From: Acidobacteriota bacterium
GTDB taxonomy: Bacteria > Acidobacteriota > Blastocatellia > Pyrinomonadales > Pyrinomonadaceae
DNA length: 64,000 nucleotides
Direction: 5' to 3'
NCBI GenBank assembly: GCA_016700175.1
Contig: CP065003.1
Span: forward strand, 3,668,001 to 3,732,000
Numbering within the stretch: position 1 is the first letter of the stretch; the number at the start of each line of letters is the position of its first letter. Shown here piece by piece: positions 1-7,438 of this stretch. A model generated the notes under the pieces. The model made no database searches, was not told where the DNA came from, and saw nothing but the letters and a program-made list of their open reading frames with translations. The position numbers were made by a program, and so were the translations under genes.

Positions 1-448
1 CCTCGAAAACCTTGTCCTTGCTCGACTTCTCGTCATACAGGCGCGCGTCCGGGTCCGAATTGGTCGAGTTCGCTCGGGCGTAAAGACACTGGGCGATGTA
101 GGCGATCGATTCGGAGGTCGCGATGTCCATTTTTGCGGCTTTGAAATCGAACAGCGCGTGGGTTGTTTCGTGGACGATCAGAGCCTGCCGTGTGATCGAA
201 TTGGCGCTAATGAACTTGATGTACAGCGTATTGCTCCCGGCCTTGTAGTATGCCGAACTGCTTTGCGAAGAGTCGAGCTTAACGTTCAAAGCGCCCTGCG
301 TCACTTCGTAGTACATATGCGCGAGGTGCGCAGGGTCGAACGTGTGGCCCTGGAAAGTGAACTTCTTCATTTTATGGACCCGCGAACTTCCTAGTACGTT
401 CGCGACGGTCTGCTTTGCTGCAGGCTCAAAACATTCTGTGATACTCAT
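1..448 (-). CDS. HExxH-motif putative metallopeptidase, truncated at window edge
   Basis: The gene runs leftwards off the window, so only the first 149 codons are visible. They are open throughout. The ATG is preceded by GGAGGAAA at a good distance. Residues 93-97 are HETTH inside a hydrophobic helix and are followed by ALFDF, which fits the zinc-binding HExxH signature. Glu113, in an ESIAYIAQ helix, is a possible third ligand, but this is inference. No signal peptide is visible, and I do not recognise a specific family. Such proteins include self-contained toxins and protein-maturation peptidases, and nothing here decides between them. The 5' side is a 150-bp gap to the next gene, with no sign of an operon. 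Confidence 0.75.
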   Translation of the reverse strand, partial: MSITECFEPAAKQTVANVLGSSRVHKMKKFTFQGHTFDPAHLAHMYYEVTQGALNVKLDSSQSSSAYYKAGSNTLYIKFISANSITRQALIVHETTHALFDFKAAKMDIATSESIAYIAQCLYARANSTNSDPDARLYDEKSSKDKVFE

Positions 449-535
449 GATCTGAATATTTCCTCCGCTCATAGACAGACGCGGGAGACGTTTTTGCGAA
501 AAGTTTCACAAGGACCGGAATATTTCTTTCAATGC

Positions 536-571
536 AAAAGGCCGGGCCCGAACTGATCTCCGGACCCGGCC
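536..571 (-). terminator. Intrinsic terminator after the lumazine-binding-like gene
   Basis: On the minus strand, an 11-bp GC stem with one G-U pair (arms at 571-561 and 550-540) is followed by TTTT, about 30 nt beyond the stop codon of the gene ending at 600. Confidence 0.8.
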
Positions 572-599
572 GCTTCAGACGCTGTCGATGATCAGCCGA

Positions 600-1052
600 T
601 CACTTGGAGCCGGCGTTTTTCGGTTCGGCATAAAACGTCTTGTTGACGATCTTCCACTCGCCGTCGATCTTCAGCAGCGACATGTAATCGACGAATCGGA
701 CATTCGGATAATCGAGCACGATCTTTCCGACAGCTGCATTTCCCGATATGTCGACGCTTTCGATCCAGCGCTTGCGCGCGGATTCGTCCGCCTGGGGCGT
801 TCCGTTCATTCGGCCGATGTAGGCCGGAAAATCGACCGTCGTGTACTTGCCGTCGCGTATGAACATCAGCTTGCCTTCCGTATGGAAGGCCTTCTTCATG
901 AACTCGGGATCTCCGGTTTCGTGGCCTTTCAGGTAGTTCTCCAGCGGCACCTTGACCGCTTCCTTCTCGGCATTTTCGGCGAGCACGGAACCGGTGTAAA
1001 ACGCTGCTGCAGTGGCGAACAGAATGATGGCGGGCAAAATGATTCGCTTCAT
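600..1052 (-). CDS. Secreted NTF2-like / lumazine-binding-like protein
   Basis: 150 residues. There is a signal peptide (residues 1-25, cleavage near VLA-EN) and then one NTF2-fold domain of the Lumazine_bd_2/SnoaL-like type. Typical features are the LENYLKGHETGDPE helix region and the closing strand DGEWKIVNKTFY. Proteins of this fold bind small hydrophobic ligands or act as simple lyases/isomerases; the ligand here is unknown. The start is firm: AAGGAG lies 9 nt before the ATG. The gene is monocistronic, with a strong terminator downstream. An opposite-strand frame over the same bases is a shadow. Confidence 0.8.
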   Translation of the reverse strand: MKRIILPAIILFATAAAFYTGSVLAENAEKEAVKVPLENYLKGHETGDPEFMKKAFHTEGKLMFIRDGKYTTVDFPAYIGRMNGTPQADESARKRWIESVDISGNAAVGKIVLDYPNVRFVDYMSLLKIDGEWKIVNKTFYAEPKNAGSK

Positions 1053-1292
1053 TTATTTACTTCTCCTTGTATTCAAGTAATGCTGAGACGGGAGCGAACG
1101 AGAATCCGGTGATCACGTTCTGGTCCCGCACGAGCAATGAGGATAGCATCATCACCTGCCCGCCGCATAGAAAAGCGGCCGGACCCGGATGGGCACTGCC
1201 GTCCAATTTGTCAGATCGGATCCGCAGAGCGATTCAACGGCATGTTCCTCCAAGATCTGAGGTCGCGTCAGGTTCGCTCTTCTCGCAAATCG

Positions 1293-1321
1293 TTGACGAC
1301 AAGAACTGAAAAATCCAGAAT
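1293..1321 (+). promoter_or_regulatory. Candidate sigma-70 promoter for the membrane protein gene
   Basis: TTGACG, a 17-bp spacer and CAGAAT lie about 30 bp before the ATG at 1352. The -35 matches 5/6 and the -10 matches 4/6. The rest of the 299-bp gap 1053-1351 shows nothing I can name. Confidence 0.45.
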
Positions 1322-1351
1322 GGAGCCGGTTTTGGATCCCGGAATAGAGAA

Positions 1352-2074
1352 ATGCCTGTTAGCGAGCTGTCTACAGACAAAATGAGAGACTCAAGCGGAT
1401 TCTTGCGGATCGGCGGAGTCGCAGTTCTTTTGGGCCTCGCCATACACATCGTTGTAAATGTCTTCGTGAAGCGATTCCCCGACCCGACTGCTTCGGCAAT
1501 CGAGTTGACGGCCTACTTGGCAGCCGAAGCGGACTCCTGGTCGTTTGTGCATGGCTCCCGGTATGTCGCTTTCGCTTGTCTCGTACTATTTGCGGCCGCG
1601 CTTTACGTCAGGGTGAGTTCCGGCGACGTCGCTTCGTCCGGCGGTTGGGGCATTGTGGGGATTGTCGGGTCAGCTCTCCACGTAGGAGGCGGGATGGTGG
1701 GAAACTCGATCGAGATCCTTGCATTTCTCGATTTTGACCGGCTCTCGTCACAATCGGACAATTTCTGGCTGTTGTTTCACCTGTCGCGAACAGTTTTCAC
1801 GGCAGAAGTAGCCGCCTGGTCGATCTTCATCGGAGGATTCAGCATTGCCGGTTGGGTATCGGGCGTCTTTCCTCGATGGCTTTCGATCCTTGGGTGGGCC
1901 GGCAGTCTTCTCGCGCTGATTTCGGCCGTTCTCGTCGTATCGATCCTGAGAAACGGAACCCCGGCATTTCTGATGCCTTTGACCGAGGCGGTATGTCTCC
2001 TTTGGTTTGCCTCGGCGGGGATCTTCCTGATCCGAGAAAACGGGAACTCGTCAGGGTACGCCGAAACGGGATGA
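1352..2074 (+). CDS. Six-helix integral membrane protein, DUF4386-like
   Basis: 240 residues with about six hydrophobic segments, near residues 21-36, 67-85, 98-118, 139-163, 176-195 and 203-226. Short charged loops separate them, and the tail is hydrophilic. The order and the HLSR/FPRWL motifs resemble DUF4386-type uncharacterised membrane proteins. No catalytic motif is visible. The ATG at 1352 has only a weak purine stretch before it, and a second in-frame ATG at 1382 is also possible. The gene stands alone, facing the convergent esterase gene 85 bp downstream. Confidence 0.7.
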   Translation: MPVSELSTDKMRDSSGFLRIGGVAVLLGLAIHIVVNVFVKRFPDPTASAIELTAYLAAEADSWSFVHGSRYVAFACLVLFAAALYVRVSSGDVASSGGWGIVGIVGSALHVGGGMVGNSIEILAFLDFDRLSSQSDNFWLLFHLSRTVFTAEVAAWSIFIGGFSIAGWVSGVFPRWLSILGWAGSLLALISAVLVVSILRNGTPAFLMPLTEAVCLLWFASAGIFLIRENGNSSGYAETG

Positions 2075-2159
2075 ACCGGACGGCGGAAACCCTCTCAAAG
2101 CCGGATAAGATACCGGCCGTCGACATGCAGCACCCATTCCCGCTGCAGAGCGGGGGCGG

Positions 2160-2894
2160 TCAACTGCAGAACCTTCCGAGATAGTAAGGCAGCATCTTCC
2201 GCCACCACTCCCAGTCGTGGTTCACGTCGTGGCCCCAAAGCTCGAGAAGATGGGGAATCCCTTTCGAGTGAAGCAGCCCGGAAAACTCGCGGCTTCTGTC
2301 CGGCGCCTCGTAAGCGCCCTGACCGGTGACGATGACGATGGAATCCGCCTGACGGAGCCTGGGCAGATGATAGTCGTCGTTCAGGTTCTTCAAATACATC
2401 GACGGATTGTTGAAATAGACGTTCTCGTCGTAGTAGCTCTCCAGGTAGTTGTAGATGTCGTAACTGCCGCTCATCGCGACCGTGCCGCGGAACAGGTCGG
2501 GATGCTTGAAATAGGTGTTGGCGGCGAGAAACGCCCCGAGGCTCGCTCCGGTCGTAAGAGGCCTGGCGTCGTCCCCGCACTCGTTTCGGATCAGCGGCAG
2601 CACTTCCTCGACGATGTAACGGTCATAGCGCGACAGCATCTCTACCTTCCAGCCCGGGTGGGACTCGCGGTTGAGGAGGCTGTACTTGTTGACCGAGTTG
2701 ATGGAGTATGCCCGGATCAGACCGGCCTCTATGAAGTCCTTGATCGAATGAACCAGATAGAACCGCTCGTACTCAAGGTAGTCGGCGGCGGCCGTCGGGA
2801 ACATCAGCAGTGGGTATCCGGAATGCCCGTACGCCACAAGGGGCATCTCCATTCCGAGGTTCCCGCTGAACCACGAAGTGATGTCACGTCTCAT
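2160..2894 (-). CDS. Esterase D-family alpha/beta hydrolase
   Basis: 244 residues, cytosolic (no signal peptide). The fold and length match the putative esterase family (PF00756). The nucleophile elbow is GASLG with Ser118. The acid is probably Asp in the strand-loop before residue 200. The C-terminal GHDVNHDWEWW supplies the His (His226 best fits the family H-x-W position). The N-terminal segment, with GHSGYPLLMFP, matches the homologues annotated as esterases of small acyl substrates. The actual substrate cannot be read from the sequence. The start has no clear Shine-Dalgarno sequence. A TATAGA box lies 10 nt before the ATG. Confidence 0.85.
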   Translation of the reverse strand: MRRDITSWFSGNLGMEMPLVAYGHSGYPLLMFPTAAADYLEYERFYLVHSIKDFIEAGLIRAYSINSVNKYSLLNRESHPGWKVEMLSRYDRYIVEEVLPLIRNECGDDARPLTTGASLGAFLAANTYFKHPDLFRGTVAMSGSYDIYNYLESYYDENVYFNNPSMYLKNLNDDYHLPRLRQADSIVIVTGQGAYEAPDRSREFSGLLHSKGIPHLLELWGHDVNHDWEWWRKMLPYYLGRFCS

Positions 2895-2984
2895 AAAAGT
2901 GCTCTCTATAGAATTCTGTGAAAATGGAAAACCAAGAGATTAAATTATAAGCCTCCGGTTGGCAAGGCGGCCCGTACAGTAAAC

Positions 2985-3016
2985 AAAAGGCCGCCGCGAG
3001 TTCTCCCGAGGCGGCC
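2985..3016 (-). terminator. Intrinsic terminator after the lipoprotein gene
   Basis: On the minus strand, a GGCCGCC/GGCGGCC stem is followed by TTTTG, 21 nt beyond the stop codon at 3037. Confidence 0.75.
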
Positions 3017-3036
3017 GAATCTGCCTGGAGCCGGGT

Positions 3037-3978
3037 TCAGCGGGAAACCGTGATCTCCCTGGATGTCGAGTTGTAGCCCCCGTTCTCGACCGGGTTTCCT
3101 TCAGCGTCGATCAGTTCCAGTTTCACGACGTTCTTACCGTCTTTCCATCCCGCAAGCCAAAGCGGCGCCCATTTTTCAATAACAAGCGGCTCGCCGTCGT
3201 TGATCGTGCAGCGGATGAGATATTGACCTCCGTCTCCTCTGAGCTGGGCGTTCGTGAGCCAGAAATCCACCATTATTGCCTCTGCTTCCTCGCCCTTGTA
3301 TTCGCCCTTGGGCCGGCTGTACGTGAGAAGCGGCTTCGCCGGATCGACATTTCCCGCAGTGCTTTCCTCGACGTCGACGCCCTCGGCCTGCTTTTCTTCA
3401 GCCTTGGGATCGGCCATCGTGTTGCCCTTGTCGTCGGTGGTCGGCTTTGTTTCGTCCGCTCCGCCGTTCCTGACGGTGAACCTGATCATCCTGAACGCGC
3501 CTTCGTTCTTGTAGCTCTGGTGCCAGGGGCGCGACGGAAACATCCTCAAGGTGTGTTCGCCGTCGGTTACGTTCCGAAGCTCGAAACCCTCGTCCCACAT
3601 ATAATGTGCGGCGTATGGCTGGTTATCGAGGATCACGTGTACGTGATTTCCCATTCCAGATTCGTCCTTGCCCATCTTCAGGTCACCGCCGACCGTGACC
3701 TTGACCTTAACGGTCGAGCTCTCGATCACGGCACCTTCCTTAGGCGACTCGACCGTCAGTTCGGGTTTTGCCTGTTCCTGCTCACCCCTGGCCTTCATCA
3801 TCTCGAGAATGCGTTCAGGCTGTTCCGTGACGCGAACCCCGGTCTGTTCCGAAGCGGTCTCTCCCGTCTCGGAAGGAGAAGCCGTACCGTTGTTGGAAGG
3901 CTCCGACGGGCAAGCGGAAAAAAGAAGTGCGGCGGACAATGTCAGTAGCAGCGTGAATGATCTCATCATATATTTCAT
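3037..3978 (-). CDS. Hypothetical lipoprotein with two beta-domains
   Basis: 313 residues. The signal peptide ends in a lipobox (LLFSAC, lipid-modified Cys23). A Thr/Glu-rich low-complexity linker follows (residues 24-75). A first beta-domain (about 78-170) contains GMGNHVHVILDNQPY, reminiscent of DUF4399-like domains with conserved His. A charged linker separates it from a second beta-rich domain (about 215-313) with GGQYLIRCTINDG. Function unknown; envelope location is well supported. It starts 23 bp after lipB ends on the same strand, so the two are probably cotranscribed, although no functional link is obvious. Confidence 0.75.
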   Translation of the reverse strand: MKYMMRSFTLLLTLSAALLFSACPSEPSNNGTASPSETGETASEQTGVRVTEQPERILEMMKARGEQEQAKPELTVESPKEGAVIESSTVKVKVTVGGDLKMGKDESGMGNHVHVILDNQPYAAHYMWDEGFELRNVTDGEHTLRMFPSRPWHQSYKNEGAFRMIRFTVRNGGADETKPTTDDKGNTMADPKAEEKQAEGVDVEESTAGNVDPAKPLLTYSRPKGEYKGEEAEAIMVDFWLTNAQLRGDGGQYLIRCTINDGEPLVIEKWAPLWLAGWKDGKNVVKLELIDAEGNPVENGGYNSTSREITVSR

Positions 3979-4001
3979 TTCTTTTTCTCAACTCCGGCGG
4001 T

Positions 4002-4688
4002 TCAGCCGGCAGCCGGGGTACCGGCCTTGGCGAGGTCGGCAACGACAGTCTCGCCAACGCCGAACACTTCTGCAAAATTTCTGATTATCGAATCCTCAAC
4101 TTCCGGCAGCTCGATCTCTCGGCCCAGAAGCTTTTCCATCGAAACGACGGGCTCGCCCTCGCAGGAGATGATCCAGTCGTAGTAACTTAGGTCCGTGTTC
4201 ACGTTCAGCGCGAAACCGTGGGTCGTCACCCATCGCTTGATATGGACCCCGATCGCCGCGACCTTTCCTTCCGAGGTGTGAACTCCTGTCAGGCCTTTTA
4301 TCCGAAAAGCATCGATCCCGAAGTCCCCGAGCGTGAGTATCAGAGTTTCCTCCAGGTCGCGCACATACCTGTGGACGTCCTCGCGGTCCGGGCTCAGGGA
4401 AACGATCGGGTATCCTACTATTTGACCGATGCCGTGGTAAGTTACCTTCCCGCCCCGGTTGATCTCGAAGACCGACACGCCCATCGATTCGAGCAGTTCC
4501 TTCGTCGCGAGTACGCCGTCCGTCTTCGCCCTGCGGCCAAGCGTGTATGTGTGCGGGTGCTCGAGCAGCAGCAGGTAGTCTGTGAGACGTTCCTCTATCA
4601 CGCGCGTTTCCAGCTCTTTCTGCAGTTCGAGGCCCTTGCCGTAATCAAGGAGGCCGAGCCGGCGCACTTCCAAATGCCTTTCTTTCAT
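4002..4688 (-). CDS. lipB: Lipoyl(octanoyl) transferase LipB
   Basis: 228 residues, normal length. LipB moves octanoyl from acyl carrier protein to the lipoyl domains of 2-oxoacid dehydrogenases and the glycine-cleavage H protein, the first step of lipoate assembly in the cytosol. The family signature RGGKVTYHGIGQIVGYP is at residues 78-94. The catalytic pair is Lys142 (EGKVAAIGVH) and Cys176 (IISCEG). No lipA is in this window. The start has no Shine-Dalgarno sequence. A TACAAT box ends 13 nt before the ATG, so the leader would be very short. It shares its promoter region with the divergent gene at 4744. Confidence 0.95.
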   Translation of the reverse strand: MKERHLEVRRLGLLDYGKGLELQKELETRVIEERLTDYLLLLEHPHTYTLGRRAKTDGVLATKELLESMGVSVFEINRGGKVTYHGIGQIVGYPIVSLSPDREDVHRYVRDLEETLILTLGDFGIDAFRIKGLTGVHTSEGKVAAIGVHIKRWVTTHGFALNVNTDLSYYDWIISCEGEPVVSMEKLLGREIELPEVEDSIIRNFAEVFGVGETVVADLAKAGTPAAG

Positions 4689-4701
4689 CTTCGCAGACTA
4701 G

Positions 4702-4731
4702 ATTGTAAGATTATTGTTGGCAATCAGGCAA
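4702..4731 (-). promoter_or_regulatory. Candidate lipB promoter
   Basis: On the minus strand, TTGCCT, an 18-bp spacer and TACAAT lie 13 nt upstream of the lipB ATG. The box overlaps a TAAGAT -10-like element (4706-4711) for the divergent gene at 4744, so the two promoters are intertwined. Confidence 0.45.
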
Positions 4732-4743
4732 AAGGAACACTCT

Positions 4744-5256
4744 ATGAGACCAACAGTTACGTTCAGAACACTGTTCTCCTTCGTTATCATCGCCGCGGCG
4801 TCCGCGGCTTTCAGCAGCCAGGCCTACGGTCAGGGAACGAGGACACGGACCGCGCCTCCGCAAAACGAAGTTCGCGCAGCAGCCGAGGCAGTCTCGATCC
4901 AGATCAAGAACATGACGAAGTTCCTCTTCGTCCTCGGCGGGGTCGCGAAAGGGATCGATGATCTCGACAAGGAAATAAAGGCGGGAAGAGCCACGCGCGA
5001 GCTTGAGGCTAAGAACCAGGAGTTCAAGGACGACGTGATCCGCAGCGTTCGCGCGATGCGTACCGGGCTGGTGAACATCGAACGGGACTTCATCGCGAAA
5101 CCCCAGTTGCGCCAGTACCTTTCCCACGTACGAGGGATCTCCGAGGACAGCGCGATAGCGGAGGACCTTGCCCTCGCAGGGAACTTCAATGCTTCGGGAA
5201 GACAGCTTTTGCTGATACTCGAGAGGTTGTCGGATGTGCTTGTTGAACTTCCTTAG
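4744..5256 (+). CDS. Small secreted protein of unknown function
   Basis: 170 residues from the ATG at 4744. This start is chosen because AAAGGAAC precedes it and a clean signal peptide follows (residues 1-29, ending AYGQ). An in-frame TTG at 4714 would place ten polar residues ahead of the signal peptide. The mature part is mostly amphipathic helix with many Lys/Arg/Glu. It has no cysteines or known motif. Probably periplasmic. It is divergent from lipB. Confidence 0.7.
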   Translation: MRPTVTFRTLFSFVIIAAASAAFSSQAYGQGTRTRTAPPQNEVRAAAEAVSIQIKNMTKFLFVLGGVAKGIDDLDKEIKAGRATRELEAKNQEFKDDVIRSVRAMRTGLVNIERDFIAKPQLRQYLSHVRGISEDSAIAEDLALAGNFNASGRQLLLILERLSDVLVELP

Positions 5257-5342
5257 TCAGTGAGCCGTGAGCAGAGAGCGGAGAGCCGTTTAGCTCCGGC
5301 ACTTGTGCCGGGGACAATTTCCGAAGGATAGTACTGAGAAGA

Positions 5343-5477
5343 AAGGACTGAGGACCGAGACGAGAACTTGACGCGTGTCCTTTCTTCCGACACGTTCCTC
5401 AGTCCTCAGTCCTCAGTCCTCAGTCCTCAGTTACGCCCGTCGCTCGCGCTCCGGGTTCCGATGCCTCAGTCCTCAGC
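5343..5477 (+). repeat. Heptamer array TCCTCAG with adjacent inverted copy
   Basis: Five perfect tandem copies of TCCTCAG occupy 5396-5430. Two more follow at about 5463-5476, reaching the stop codon of the redoxin gene. An inverted AGGACTGAGGA lies at 5344-5354, so the region can fold back. Between the two runs, 5432-5460 carries the GC-rich module CGCTCCGGGTTCC, also found (inverted) beside heptamers at 18.7 kb and 20.7 kb. Confidence 0.9.
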
Positions 5478-6063
5478 CGAGCCCCAGCTGGTCCCGTATA
5501 AACTCCTCTGCCTGCTCTTTCCGAATCTCGCCGTTGACGACCCAGGCCTTTTCCGTGAGCACGTCGCCTTTCGACTTAAGCTCCGAAGGGATAAGGAAGA
5601 TGTTCCACGGCGTCCCCCATTTCCTGTGATCGCCCGTGGACCATCGGTATTTGAAGTGCTGAGAGGTCTTTCGCGCCGAAAGCTGGGTGCTTTCGACCAC
5701 AACGGGAAACGTGAACTTCCGCCGCTCGAGCTCCCGCGTCAGGGCCTCTTCCGTGTCGTACATGCTCACCCCGATGACGCCGAACCCGGAGTCCTTGTAT
5801 TTCTCGTAAAGTTCCTGCGTGACCGGAGACTGATACTTCGAACTGTGGCACCACGGCGCGAAGTAGAACACCATAACCAGCTTCTTTCCTTTCAGATAAT
5901 CACGAAGCTCGGTCTTTCCCTCTCCGTCACCGTTCGGATACGTCCAGTTCCTGTACTCGATATCCTTTAGCTCGATGTCGGCGTATTCGTGGTCCCTTTC
6001 CTGTGAAAAACCGTAGGAAGCAAGAACTGACAGTGCTAATGCTGCGGTAAAGAAAAACTTCAT
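5473..6063 (-). CDS. Secreted thioredoxin-fold redoxin (AhpC/TSA-TlpA-like)
   Basis: 196 residues with a signal peptide (residues 1-20) and then a thioredoxin fold. The strand VMVFYFAPWCHSS carries a single cysteine, Cys72. The second Cys of a CxxC motif is replaced by Ser, so it is a one-cysteine redoxin rather than a disulfide reductase of the TlpA type. GTPWNIFLIP provides the family cis-Pro region. It is probably a periplasmic peroxidase or thiol protein, which is inference. Its stop codon lies within the flanking CTGAGGA heptamer repeats. Confidence 0.8.
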   Translation of the reverse strand: MKFFFTAALALSVLASYGFSQERDHEYADIELKDIEYRNWTYPNGDGEGKTELRDYLKGKKLVMVFYFAPWCHSSKYQSPVTQELYEKYKDSGFGVIGVSMYDTEEALTRELERRKFTFPVVVESTQLSARKTSQHFKYRWSTGDHRKWGTPWNIFLIPSELKSKGDVLTEKAWVVNGEIRKEQAEEFIRDQLGLG

Positions 6064-6129
6064 CTATTAAGACTCTCCAGAGTTAACTCAATTTCCAAGA
6101 TAAGCATTGGAAGGGCGGTTTACAAGACA

Positions 6130-6275
6130 CACGGGCTGATCGGCTCTTCCTTGACGGTGCTTTGCGGCTTTGCGACTTCGCGACTTTGCGGGAGCATAGT
6201 TGATAGCGCGAGTCGGTTGCTGAAAAGATAGATCTCGCCAAGCCGCCAAGGCGCAAAGATCCAAGTTCCTTCAAA
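6130..6275. repeat. CTTTGCG-type intergenic repeat between redoxin and PepSY genes
   Basis: 6150-6200 contains clustered degenerate CTTTGCG[A/G]CTT units. 6235-6260 carries the opposite-strand form (CCAAGGCGCAAAG). This is a simple dispersed intergenic repeat type seen in many bacteria. The short frames over it are not credible genes. Confidence 0.6.
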
Positions 6276-6298
6276 GCACCAGTGGACAGTTTGAAAGG

Positions 6299-6820
6299 CT
6301 AGCCACCCTCCCGGAGGGTCCGGGAATCGACGGCCCTCTTCTTCGGCGCCAGCCAATAGACGCAGTTCAGATAGATCCCCGTGGCCGCCGACAGTGAGGC
6401 CAGTGCCGAAAAGACCAGAAGCAGCGTCACCTGCCACGATCCCGCGAAGTAGTAGAAGTGCGCCTGGCGAAAAAACCTCGTTGCGGCGTTCGGAGGCGGC
6501 GTGTTCAGCACTTCACCGGTCTCCGCATTGATAAGGATCGAATCCGCGCCCATTCCGCCGATCGCCTGGTAATGAGGCGCTCCGTCCCTCATCAGCAGCG
6601 TTAAGGCCGTCGTCGGCAGCTCGCGACCCGCGAACGAATTCGCTTTTTCCATCGCCTCCGAAGCCGCGATCCGGACCCTCGAACGGTCGATTACCTCGAC
6701 TTTCCCGCCTTCCACAGTGTTTGGAATCGCGTAAAGGAACCCGCTGACCGCCCACGCCAGAACGGGGATCGAGACAATGATGCCCAGCCATATGTGGGCC
6801 TTTAGGATGAGACTTCGCAT
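6299..6820 (-). CDS. PepSY-domain membrane protein
   Basis: 173 residues from the ATG at 6820. The longer frame upstream has no family support. One transmembrane helix (residues 8-27) is followed by a periplasmic PepSY-like domain (about 35-105, with INAETGEVL) and a second helix (about 124-146), as in PepSY-associated TM proteins. Such proteins often accompany iron or redox systems. Here the neighbours give no support for that. No Shine-Dalgarno is visible; TATTCT lies 8 nt before the ATG. Confidence 0.75.
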   Translation of the reverse strand: MRSLILKAHIWLGIIVSIPVLAWAVSGFLYAIPNTVEGGKVEVIDRSRVRIAASEAMEKANSFAGRELPTTALTLLMRDGAPHYQAIGGMGADSILINAETGEVLNTPPPNAATRFFRQAHFYYFAGSWQVTLLLVFSALASLSAATGIYLNCVYWLAPKKRAVDSRTLREGG

Positions 6821-6896
6821 AGGCGAAAAGAATACTGAACACGGCGCGGAACGGAAAGCTCGGAAGGCCGGGCGCGGTTCAAGAGCCGGGACTTTA

Positions 6897-6905
6897 TGTG
6901 ATAAT
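6897..6905 (+). promoter_or_regulatory. Extended -10 promoter for the gene at 6946
   Basis: TGTGATAAT (a TG-n extended -10 with GATAAT, 5/6) lies 40 bp before the ATG. The -35 region (TTCAAG) is weak, as expected for an extended -10 promoter. Confidence 0.5.
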
Positions 6906-6945
6906 CTTCTGTTTTCAAGTCGCAGCAAGGAGCTTAGAAGCGTTT

Positions 6946-7374
6946 ATGGCAGACCGACCGACAGTGTCCTCGATCTTCAAACGTGCGCAGGAGATCAGGC
7001 AATCCTCGCCCGAAGCGAGCTACGAAGAGATCAAGAAGAGCCTTGTATCGGAGTTCTCGGGAAGCGAATTTCCGTCACCGGCATTTCTCACGATCCCCGA
7101 ACTCGACAACGTCGCTCCCGAGGAGGACTGGACCGCGGGGCTTCCGATAGTTCTGCGCGGCATCCAGAACGAGAACTGGCACGACGTCGTACACGGCATC
7201 ATCATCTCGCTCGAACAGGTCGAGAACTATCCGAAAGAATCGGGCCGCGAGGACGATCCGGAAAAGGAATGGCGAAACCGCGAGAAGCGGATCAAAGAGG
7301 TCACCGAGAAGAGCGTCGGCAAATGGCTTCCGGAAGACCTTATGAACGTTGCGAAGAGGTCCGCGAAGCAGTGA
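6946..7374 (+). CDS. Hypothetical cytosolic protein
   Basis: 142 residues from the ATG at 6946. AAGGAG lies 14 nt upstream, and the extra residues of the longer frame overlap the promoter. The sequence is acidic, with helical N- and C-termini and a central segment (NENWHDVVHGIIISLEQVENYP). No known motif, signal peptide or membrane segment. I do not recognise the family. It is followed by an intrinsic terminator. Confidence 0.7.
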   Translation: MADRPTVSSIFKRAQEIRQSSPEASYEEIKKSLVSEFSGSEFPSPAFLTIPELDNVAPEEDWTAGLPIVLRGIQNENWHDVVHGIIISLEQVENYPKESGREDDPEKEWRNREKRIKEVTEKSVGKWLPEDLMNVAKRSAKQ

Positions 7375-7397
7375 GCGGGAATTAACTGGTTTCTCAA

Positions 7398-7432
7398 GGG
7401 CGTCCGGACCTTCTCCGGGCGCCCTTTGTTTT
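7398..7432 (+). terminator. Intrinsic terminator abutting the next start codon
   Basis: An 11-bp stem with one G-U pair (7398-7408 / 7414-7424) is followed by TTTGTTTT. It lies 24 bp after the upstream stop and only 6 bp before the ATG at 7439. Confidence 0.85.
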
Positions 7433-7438
7433 CTGACG

